From: Alligator mississippiensis
Lineage: Eukaryota; Chordata; Crocodylia; Alligatoridae
Direction of reading: 5' to 3'
NCBI RefSeq assembly: GCF_030867095.1
Contig: NC_081826.1
Span: forward strand, 42,014,001 to 42,078,000
Length of the DNA: 64,000 bases
The notes under the pieces were generated by a model. That model was not told where the DNA came from, searched no databases, and saw only the letters and a program-made list of their open reading frames with translations. The translations under genes were made by a program, and so were the position numbers. Shown in pieces: positions 1 to 53,500 of the stretch (position 1 is its first letter; every line of letters starts with the position of its first letter).

Positions 1-74
1 AGGTAGGGGCTGCTGGGAAAGGGAGTCCACTGCCAGCTGGATCCAACCCGTGGGCTGGATTTTGCCCACCCCTG
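1..74 (-). mobile_element. Partial hAT-like element, CAGGGGCGGGCAA family
   Basis: The minus strand starts CAGGGGTGGGCAAAATCCAG and then follows the left end of the copy at 52757. Only this terminal piece is in the window. Confidence 0.65.
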
Positions 75-42587
<42,513 letters not shown>

Positions 42588-42858
42588 GGCCCCGCGGGCC
42601 GGGCCCGGCCGCTAGCTGCGGAGCTCGGAGGCGGCTGCGCGCAGACCAGACGCTGCTCCAGAGCGGCTCGCTGGGAGGCTGGGCCGAGGGGGCGGGCCCG
42701 AGCCGTACCACGCGCTGCGTCCTGGGAGGGAAGTAGGAGGAGCGTCCCCCTCCCCCGCGGAGATGGTTTCGGCCGGACAGGAGGGGGGAGGCCCACGTGG
42801 TGCCGGTGGGGGGGGGGGCGGTGCCGCGTGAGCCTGCGTAGTCTTCCTCTGTGTCGTC
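42588..42858. promoter_or_regulatory. Bidirectional PTDSS1/MTERF3 promoter in a CpG island
   Basis: The two start codons point away from each other and are 271 bases apart, so both promoters and both 5' UTRs must share this stretch. It is very GC-rich with many CpG pairs and has no clear TATA box. Visible motifs are a CACGTG E-box at 42794-42799 and ETS-like sites (GGGAAGTAGG near 42728; CTTCCTCT at 42843-42850, just before the MTERF3 ATG). The CpG-rich zone runs from about 42130 to 43130 and covers both first exons. Transcription starts cannot be placed from sequence alone. Confidence 0.85.
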
Positions 42859-43009
42859 ATGGCTGCGCGCGTGAGGTGGCTGCTTCGCAGCTGCGCTTGG
42901 CTGAAACTCGTGGGGCCGCCGCCCGCCCGCTGGCGCTGCAACCTCGGCCCCGGCCCCGCGCTACCCGCCCCCGCGCTGCCCGCTCCCGACTTGGCCGCGC
43001 CGCCCGAAG
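42859..43009 (+). CDS. MTERF3: MTERF3 coding exon 1 (mitochondrial targeting region)
   Basis: Residues 1-50 plus one base. It begins [19 protein letters not shown], an amphipathic Arg-rich presequence, followed by a Pro/Ala-rich stretch. Donor GAAG|GTGAGA. This is the first ATG after the shared promoter, and its phase fits exon 2. The sequence is not conserved with human, so the start is placed by context. Confidence 0.85.
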
Positions 43010-46000
43010 GTGAGAGGCCGCCCCGGGCCCCCTCTGACCCCACGCGTCAGGGCTGGCGCTTGCCATGGCCGGCCGGGGGCCGGCTGGACCGGGCGCTGCG
43101 CGGCGCGGCGCTGTGCTGGATGCTGCGTCCACGGCATGTCCTAGCCTGGCTGGGCCGCGCTGACATGGTGTGGCTGGCGTCCTGGGCCCTGCGTGTGGGG
43201 CCGGTCTGACATGCTCTGTGCGAGTCAGCTGAGACGCAGGGGCAGCCCTGAGGATGCTCCATAGGCTGGATGCAGCTGCAGGACATGTCTCCAACACGTC
43301 TGCTGTCATATCTGACAGGGATCTAGTGTCTGGAGTCTCTGGATGGCGTATGAAATGCAGGTAGCGGTGCCGTGCACGGGGCAGAGGGCTGCACTTGAGA
43401 GGAGGAGAGCCGGATTCCCTTTGTGTTTTGCTGCACACAGTGCATCTGTGCTGCAGTCCAAGAGAGTGAGCCCTGCTTGGGCGGATGCACCAGAACTAGG
43501 TGTAAAGTAGCTGACTCTGGTACCCGTTGCAGTGTAGCCACAGCAGTCTGTCTAGCCCAGTGCTTCCCAAACTTTTCCTCAGCCTAATCCCATTTGTAGC
43601 CCCATTTCCTCAGCATGGCCCTTCACTCCCAACCCACAGCCCCCCACCCCTGTGACCCCATCCACTGATGTTGCAACCCCATTTGTGGTTGTGACCCACA
43701 GTTTGGGAACTGCTGTCTAGCTTCTTTTCCCAGGTAAGTTTTGCAGCCTGCTCTGAATGGAAGGCCAGCAGTGGTTCTAGCCTGCCATTTCTGTATCTGA
43801 GCTGCTTAGTTTAAAGCTAGGTTGGGTAAGCTGGGCTGCAGTAACACATCTGTATTACACTGTAGATGTAAAACCAGTAGTATCAAACATATGGCTTGCA
43901 GAGCCACTGGACCTGGCCTGCCAGACTGGGTGTGACCTGCTGCAGAATTTAGGGCCCTTGGGCTCTTGTGGACATGACCACAGGGCAAGCATGGGCTGAC
44001 AGCCCTGGTGGCCCTCCAGCTGTTTTGCTTATCACCGCTGCCATGGCCCTACCTCCCTGGCCTCTGCCACATGCCCAGTGTTGGAGCTGCCACCATGGCA
44101 CAAGACACACAGAAGCCTAGTTCCAGCTCCAGCACAGGGCATGTGGTGGGAGCTAGAGCCAAAGCTGCCATCACCGTCACTTCCTTATGCCCAAAGGAGC
44201 CTGGTGGTCCAGATCCAGCCTGGGACACAAGGTGAGTTTGACACCCCTGATGAACCCGAAGTCACTCCGTGGTTAGTCACAAGTTCACTAACCTTTTTGT
44301 GACTCGGCAGTTAAATGATAAAATTATCAGACCCTGAAAAATATTTTTGATAGGTATGGAAGAAAATTATATTAGAAAGTGCCATGTATTAGAATGATAT
44401 TTTATAATAGTGTTTATCTAGATCTCTGAGAATAAAGTATGAGAGATTAAGTGCTATCTTTGTTTTAGCATAGTAACACACTAATTGAAGTTACTTTAGC
44501 TGATGCTAACCAGGCTGTCTTCTCTTCCACTCAGCAGAGGGGAGGGTAGTCTGAGTATAGTGTCAGGAGCCAGTTACTTTGATTCTGGCAAAAATTCTTC
44601 CTGTATACTTTGGCAAATCATTTAGCCACATGATATGATTTCACCTTTTTGTATGTAAGGAATGCTATAAAATAGTTTAAACAATGATTTTCCTAAACAT
44701 TGTTCATAACTTGCCTGGTGTTCATTTGCAGCTAGCGCACAAGCAGCTGTTGATGTATGCATGTCTGATGCATACCAGCAACACACACATTTTCTAGCAT
44801 GGACCAGAACAAGGGCAAATCCAGGATTTCCCAAAGGGGGGGGTGGGAGCACTACCCCCTGCTTTCAGCCTCCTGCCTCTGCCAGCAGAGTTCTGTGGGA
44901 GTCTCCTGAGATGTTAAGTCCCTAAAGGAAGTGAGGGCCTGGTAAATCCCTAAAGCAGGTCCCCCTCCCTTCCCTTTCATCAATCCCCTTCCCTTCCCTT
45001 CCCTCCCCCTCTCTTCCTGCCCTTTCCCCACCTGCTGCTGCTGCTACTTTCCATGCTGTCAGAGGGAAACTCCAAGAGCAGTTTCTGCCTCCTCCAGCTG
45101 AATTGTGCTGAGGAAGGGAGGGAGGGACAAGGGCAGTGTGAATGGGCAGAGGCTCCCGCTCTCCAGCCTGCTCCTGGGGGACAAGGCTGAGAGAGGGAAA
45201 TTACTCTTACCTTGCTGTTACCCCCATCCCAATTCCTGGCTGAATCTAGAGCTCCCTCTCTACCACATTGCTGCAGCCCAGCAGGGGCACATAGAACTGG
45301 ATCTGGGGAAAACAACAGTGGCAGCCAGTGGTGGGAGAAGGATTGTATCTGAGCACCAAGTGAAAGTGTTTTCATCTGCTTTAGGGCTTTAAAAAAGTCC
45401 CCAGAGGCTCCCAGGGTATGCTGCAATCCAAAAGGAGGGTGTAGTGGTGCCACAGCACTCCTCCTGGATCTGCTCCTAGACCAGAATTTTAATGGAAGCA
45501 TTAATTACATTCTAAAACCCCTGCAGAGATGTCTTGGCTTCCCTGGAATTTTGTCTACTTATCCCAAGGCTGAATTTGATCCTTCAGGGGCAGAAAAAAC
45601 AAACTATGGTTGGAAAATTAAGAACAAATTTGTAATGGCTCACTTTAGACAGTTACAGAAGTGCTGGAGTTGATGTTACAGTTAGGAGCATCTAAAATTA
45701 GACTCCCCAAAGCATACAATGAAGAAGAAATAGTTCTGCAATTGCAGTGGGAAATGGTTCTGTCCAGCCATACTGGATGTGCACCTCTGCTGCCTGTTTC
45801 TGCTGAAGTTATCAGCAGTGAAGCACTTCATTGATATTTAAAGTTTAGTCATTAGAAACCACTAGCTTTACATCTAATCTATTTGGGGAGAAAAAGTTAC
45901 AAATAGTTTTAGGTAGTCTAGCTCTACTACCCTGTCAGTTTTTATAGGGGTTTGTTTTGTTCCGGTTTGTTTACATTTAAAGAAGAAAAATAAAATGAGA

Positions 46001-49000
46001 AATTTCCTGTTTTGCTCTGTGAGTCTTGCACAGCTGACTCAGTAAGGGAATCTTTGAAAATTAATATGTAGAAAATGCTGCCAAATGCACAAATTAAGAA
46101 GGCGGAAAAATTTTCTAATTTGAGATCTTGCAACAAAAGTATGTCCAAATCAAAAGGAAATGAGCAGCAGGATAGTACTGTGAGTACTGCAGTTAAGACA
46201 CTAAACTAAGAATCAGGAAAAAATAGTTCAGTTCCCAGCTGTGCTTCAAACTTCTAATGTCATCTTGGGCAAGTCATTACATTTCTACATCTAAATTCCC
46301 AATGTGATATACACATGTAACTATACTTCTCTACCTTACTGGAGTGTTGCAAAGAGAAATGCTAATACCCTCCAGGATTTTCTCCAGTTCAGATGTAAAT
46401 ATCAGATGTAAATATCTCAAATTATATGGTTTTGACAACTCCTTCCCTTTTGTAACTATTCCATAACTTGGCAGATTTTTCTCTTTGGAAGTTTTTGGTA
46501 ATCTTTCTATTATTATTAATTAATTAAATAGAAATGTAACAAGTAGGTGATGAAGGCTTGCTTCACTGGCTGACGAGTCAGGAGTCAACATCATGATAGA
46601 GAATGCAAGATAGTGGATCTAAAGGACTTCGAAAGTAAAGGCAGCTAAGGAATAGAAGTGGAGGTATGTGGAATGGGATGACGTGGCCAAAGTGACACAT
46701 TAAGAACCTATTCAGTCTTTTGCAGCACCATTCTGAACGGTTGTAAGTAGGGCAAGATCCGTTATGTCAGGGCTGCAGAGAAGGTGGTTTCTGTAAACAG
46801 AATAAAAGGCTTATAAGAGTTTTAGCTTTCTGGATGGATGGGAAAGGCTGTTTGTATTTTGGAGAAAGAATTGGAAGGCCTTAAAAATGTTCTGAAGGTA
46901 ATGACTGAGAAGAGTCAAAGATGGTGCCTGTATTAAGGGCCTGAATGATAGGCAGGATAGTAGTGTTCACTGTGATTATCAGGGATCCAGGTTTTCCATT
47001 TCCCACAGAAAAACGGAGAAAACCACGGATTCCCTGTTTTTATCAGAGAAAACGTGGATTTCCCTTTTTAGCAGAGAAATCTGCGGATTCTCTGGTTTTG
47101 CAAAGAGCTCTTGCAGGCTTGTTTCTGATTGCAGAAACAGTGGGAAATCCCCAGCCCCGCTCAGAGGGAGAGGGGGAAGGGTGGGGCCTGAGCCTCTGAG
47201 TCAGCCAAGGCTGGGCTCTGGCTCAGACTCACCATTCACCCCTGGAGCCTAGAGGAAAGTGGGGCTTGGGGACTGTGGGACAGGGTTGGGGAAGGTGGCT
47301 GAGGGAGCAGCACACTGCAGCCAGGAGCAGGGCCAGGGGGTGAGGGCAGGGGTGCCCCTCGGCGGGGGGCTTTGTGGGTAAGCGATGCGAGGTGTGCGTG
47401 CCACCTGGCTGGCTACCCAGTGGAGGGGGAGGGGAAGGGGAGGCTGGTATGTGGCTGGCTGCACAGCTCCATGGCCAGGTCTGCAGTGGCAGCAAGGGAT
47501 GGTGGCAGGGGGGCTTTGCACGTGGCAGCCGCTGCTGCTTACCTGTAGGGCCGCCTGTGCCAGTGGTGATGGACGCTGCATGCAAAAGCTCCCTGCGCCG
47601 CTGCGGAGCCATGCCTGAAGCTGTGCGGCCGGCTGCAGGGTGGCAGCAGCAGTGTGGTGGCAGCTGGGTGGCATGCAGCCATCCCCACTACCATCCCATG
47701 CCGTGCAGCGGCCATGGCTGCCACCACTGCCACCATGCGACCAGCCGCACAGCTCCGGGCACGGCTCCGTAGCGGCAGCGCAGGGAGGTTTTGTATGCAG
47801 CGGACGTCACTGCTGGCATGGCCCTACAGGTAAGCGGCAGCAGCTGCCACATATGAGCCCTCCCCAGCCACTGCTACCACCCTGCACCACTGTGGACCTA
47901 TGCAGCTGGTCGTGGGGCATAAGTAGCAGTGCACTGGTGGCTGCTGCATGCAGGCCCCCCTTCCCCCCGACCAGGCCCACACACAGGTAAGTGTGTGGGG
48001 GGAAGGGGTGGGGCAGGGCAAGGGAAAGGGAAGGTGTTGCAGGGTAGATCAAGGAGGTGAGCATGCCCCTGTGCCACTTGCCCACAAAGCCATGTGGGTG
48101 GCCATGGGATGGTAGCGCAGGGTGCAGTGGCAGAGTTGCAGTGACAGCCTCTGTGTGCGAACCCCCTGTCAGGCTGGCCAGCGCGTACGTGGCCCGCAGA
48201 GTGGCAGCCCTGCCCTCACGCCCTGGCCCTGCTCCTGGGAGTGGGCACAGGGGCATGCTCACCTTCTTGATCTACCCCACAATACCTTCCCTTCCCCCCG
48301 CCCTACTCCACCCCTTCCCCCCACACGCACTTACCTGCTGGAGTGGGTGTCAGTGTCTGTGTGTGCCTCTGTGTCTGCATGTGTGGATCTGGGGGGCTGT
48401 TGTGAGGGGCATCAGGAGGGCTGTTGAGGCTGTGTAGGGGTGTGTAGGGCACCAGCAGGGCTGGTGGGGGGCCTGTAATTTTATCACAGATTTTGGGTTT
48501 TAATCAGAGAATTTGCAGTTTTTAATCGGAGAAAATCAAGATCCCTGGCGATTATGAAACAAGCTTGTGGGAAGGGCTTGTGCCTGAAGGTTAAGACTGT
48601 TTTGGTTATACTGAACATGAGTTTACTGCTAGAGATTAGTGAGAAGATGTTAGAGAGGCTGAACTTTGGACTGTTAAAACCAAAGAAAGAAACAGGTCTC
48701 AAATGGAGAGGTGGCAGCTGGAGATGTGTTTGCAGGTGAAATGTGGTGTAGGGGAAGAAAAGTTCTGGGGATTGAGCCCAGTCAAGGAGATAAAGAAGAT
48801 CTACACTAAGATTATGTTTGAGAGATGATGAGACATAGAAGAAAACTCGGGAGAGGATAGAGGGATATGGATTTTCTCAGCTTCAATAACAAGAAAAATA
48901 TAGTCAGAGGTATTAAAGGCAGCTATTAGGTTACTCCAGTTGCATTAGTTGAGGAGCTTCAAGAATTTTCCAAGCATTAACTTCCTGTCATCCAGCGCTA

Positions 49001-50512
49001 TGATATAGGAAAGAGAAATTACCTCCATTTGAGAGATTGAGTGACCTGTCTATTGTTGTATGTTACAGCTATGGTTCTACAAATGCGTATGGACTATTTT
49101 AATTTGCAATCATTAAACTAAATTGCTTAGTTTTTAAAGTTACACACTTATATAAGCACTTGCATAATTTATGAAAAGGCAATCCTTAAACGTTTTTGCT
49201 GTTCAGTTCATTACATTATACCTAGTTACCTATGCTACTGTTAGTCTTCATAGTTACTTCACAGAAGAATTGCACATAGTAAGCAAAAGCTCCAATAAGA
49301 TTATTTTTTTAATTGTTCTGGTACTTGAGACAGACCTGGAGGCGCATTCTATTTATTTCTTTACTGTGAACATCCAATAACTTTGTCATGGTGTCTTCCA
49401 GATTGGGACAATGTATTGCCTTTATCTGCTTTGGAGGAGATTTCCAAGGAAGAAGCTGTGCAGACCGTGGCCAAGCCACTTTTTCCCTTTGAGTCTTTCA
49501 CACTTCGAGATTATGTTGATCATTCAGAAACTCTGACCGAATTAGTGCATCTGGGTAAGTATAATGATATTTGAGCAGGTTACTTGTACTTGGTATGCTG
49601 GGAATTCTAAAGATCTGAGTATCTCAGTCTTATTGATTCAGCAGGAAGCTTGCAAATTGTAATTTTATTGGAGCAGCAATACACAGCCCATAATATATGG
49701 GAAAGATGCAGGACAAATGCATCTAAGGAGAAGAGTGGAAGCTACATCTGTGGTTTACTGGAATACCATAGTAGTATAGGATAAAGTTGCGTCCCTTGGT
49801 ACTTACCATTATAAAAGCTAGGAGTACTAAAGAGGCATAACATACAGCTTCCAGAGCAGTGATTCTCAACAGGAGTGCCATGGCAGCTGGGGTGCTGCTA
49901 GATCTTTTGAAGGTGCCTTGAGGTATGAGGAAGTAATCAGACAAGCATAGGCTGAAGCTTGCCTGGCTAGTACCCCATCCTACTGCTCAGCCCTTCTGCA
50001 AGAGAGTTAGAACTGTAATATGTAAATCAGCTCTTAAAATTGAGTGTCACTCAATTTACAAAAGTTATGGAGGGATGCCTTGAGTCCAGGAGGGGTGTCA
50101 AGTCCAAAAAGGTTGGGAACTACTGTTCTAGAAGGAGGAAATATTTCCTGTTCCCCTAGCATAGGGGCAAGCAAAATATGCCCACAGGCCGGATCCATCC
50201 TGCCAGGCCATTCTATCTGGCTCATGAAGCCCCTAAAAAAATTTAGAAAATTTATATTTATCTGCTTCTGGCTGCCTGCCAAAGATGATAGGAGCCAGGG
50301 ACAGTAGGACCCAGGGGAAGCTCGCAGGACTCGGTAGCAAGCCCAGCCTCGCCCCTGCCCCCAGCCCCCCTCCTATCCCCACCTCCCCAACCAGAAGGCT
50401 CTGCCTGCTGCTGCTTTCACTGCTTCCCTGCATGGCCACTCCAGCACGACATGGCCTGTGACTATGCACGCGCATCCCTGCAATGAGGGGGAGAGCAATG
50501 AGGGAGGGAGAG

Positions 50513-50543
<31 letters not shown>

Positions 50544-53500
50544 TCATAGGGCAAGTCCCACATGCACACCCCACCATAAACATGCCCCCAGACCCACACT
50601 CTCCCCCACAAACAGTTCCCAACAAACCCCATATTCACCCACACCCCACATATCCACACACCCTTCTCCACACCCCACAGACCCACACACCAACAGCCCT
50701 CCACAAACCTATACCCACCTCTCCATGCCCCCCATCCCCCAACAATATACAAGAGTAAGACTTCATTTTAAGCTATTGTGCGATCTCCTCTGTGTACACT
50801 ACACAAACGCATGTAAATTGGGACAAAAATATTTTTTGAAATCAAATTAATGAATGTAGATGTCCGATTTTTAGAATATAATTTGTTTTTGGTTTTTTTT
50901 GGTTCTGAGATGGCAAAACCCCTTGCTGAAAGGAGTATTCCTGGGGGCAAGGGGAGGGACTTCTGGTGGCAAAATTCAGGGGTTAGGGAGCAGAACTTCC
51001 GATCACAAGATGGCAACCAGGGGGTGGAGCATCTAAGGAGCGGGGCTCATATAAATGCATTTATTCATGTTGTTATGTACATGTACTATGAATTAGCTGC
51101 CTGTGGTCCTAAAGTTCAGCAGTACCTCTGGTGGAAACGATACTTGACCATACTACAATTGGTTCAGTTCCATGTGACTCTTAGCCATACAGCCTGGTCT
51201 ATTTATATTAATTATCCCTTTCCCAAATGGATGCACTGGGGTGTAATTTTCTATGCTGTCACCTTTATTCTCTTGTTTGACAACTTCTACTATTGGACAT
51301 ATAAACTAAATTTGTATTAAAAATACCATAATTTGGGGCTTGTTTAGCAGTGATTCTCAGCTGGGGTGGTGCAAGATCCTTCCAAGGGTGCCATGATGCC
51401 TGACTCTTGTTCCAGGAGGTAAGCAATTGCTCCTCCTCCCTCTCAGTGCTGGGCATCCAGCAACCCGTAGAGAAGCGATGCCTACAGTTGTTCTCTGCTC
51501 CAGCAGCTCGCATGCCAGTCCCCATGCTCCCAGCAATGTGCTGTGCTATGCATATAAGCAGCCATGGGTGCTGTGAAACTGCACTTTTCAGCCTGGCTCA
51601 TCCCCTGGCCCTCCCTACCCTGCTCCCTCCTGGAAGGGCAGGAGGGACTACAGGTGAATCTATCTCCAGTTGCAGGTGTCCCTGGAGGAGCAGTGCTTTT
51701 CTCCTCAGGTACTGGGGCTGGGAGGCGGCACATGGTGGGAGAAGTAGAGAACAGTGGAGCAAGTGCCTGCCCTCCAGCCCTCACCTAGCATAAGCTAGAT
51801 TCTAGCTCATTAGTTCTTAGCCAGGCTGCCCCCTAAATTTCAAAAAAATTATGAAGGAAGACCTTGAGGCTAAAAAGGTTGAGAACTACTATATTAGCAG
51901 GTTTTCTTCTAAATGTAGAAGGTATTTTGACTGCGTCTTGAACAGGAATCTGGATCTTTGCACAAAAGTAATATCCAAGACACACAACCTCTAGCATGTA
52001 CTTGCAAAGCAGATGTTTGTAAGAATCATAACATTCATTTTGCTCAGTGTTCTACTAATGGGGTATCCAATTTATTTTCTATAGGAGTTGATTTGTCCAA
52101 AGTGGAAAAGCTCCGGAATGCAGGCCAGCTCCTACTGAGGCTGGATTTTGAAAATGACATTAAAAAGATCCTATTATTTCTTAAGGATGTGGGTGTGGAA
52201 GACAATCAGCTGGGGCCCTTCCTAACAAAAAACCCTTACATTTTCACTGAAGACATGGAAGCTCTAGAGACAAGGTATTTGTTTTATGAATCAACAAGCT
52301 CCAGGCTCCTTTATGCAGTGCCAGCTAACTATAATTGCATGTCTAAATTTACCCATCTAGAAACAGGTATAACATTACTAGTATTTTTTTAAGTCTAATA
52401 TTTAAATACTTTACAGTTTCACTGTGGAGCTGATGCTGTGTTGGCAGGTTCCTAAGGAAGCATGCTTAATGTGGCCACCTATTTCCATGTACTTATACCA
52501 TAAACCAGTTGTCACCAGTGTTTTTTCCAGTGGTGGGCTAGAATGACTCAGCTCTGGTCTCAGGCAGGCTTTTCCTCACACTCCAGCTGTGTCACAGCAT
52601 GGTCAAAACTCACTACCTCCAAGCTGTGGCATGGTACAGGCAAAGCCACCCACCACCAAAGCCCTTGCTCCTGCTCTCACCAAATGCTAGATTGCCCTCA
52701 ACTCCAGGTTGGATCCATTGGCCCTGTGGCCTCGATCCTGCTCATTGTCCATAAGTCAGGGGCGGGCAAAATACAGCCCATGGGCTGGATCTGGCCTGCC
52801 AGGCACTTTCATCTGGCCCACAGTGCCCACCAATGAATTGTACCCCACCCAGCTCTTCTGCTTGAGGTTGGGAGCAAAGTGCTCATGTGTACACCCCATC
52901 CTCCCAACATATCCTTATTACACCTTGCTCCCTTCCCCTCATGGGCAGAAGGGATCAGCGTGGGTAGCCAACAGGCAGCTTCCAGACGGGACTGCTGCAG
53001 CCGCTGGAGACCTGCTTAGCTTCTCTGGCATCCTGCTACCTCCAGGCAGCAGGTAGGGAAGCAGCGGGGGCAGAGCTGCAGATAGGCAGGAGTGTGAGAC
53101 TGTGGCTGGCGGCAGCACAGAGCCTGCACTTGGGGGCGGCGGCATTGAGGACCTTGGGTGGGTAGTGTGTGCATGTGAGGGAAGATGGGGGAGTATGGGG
53201 ACCCCTCTGCCACATTCTCCTTATGGTGTGCAACCCTAGCAGGCAGGGGAGGGACTTCCAGGGGTCAATGGTTAGGGGTGGGACTTCCAGTTCCAAGATG
53301 GTGACCAGGGGTTGAGGCAACTGTCAAGGGGTGGGGCTACCCATGCAACCCTTGAAAGCTCACAAAACCTCGTTAAGCAGCCCTCCACCCAAAATAATTG
53401 CCCACCCCTGCCATAAATTATTGGTTGCCTTTTGCCTTTCTCTGAGCCCTTGTCATCTTGTTCCACTTCTTTTCATGCCCTCCTGTTTCTGATGGTCTGC

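Noticed and set aside
42857..43438. A 193-codon minus-strand frame opposite MTERF3 exon 1
   Set aside because: Antisense shadow of the CpG island; Ala/Arg/Pro-rich with no recognisable domain.
45105..45501. Overlapping frames on both strands near 45 kb
   Set aside because: They lie inside the transposon at 44810-45478, which has perfect TSDs.
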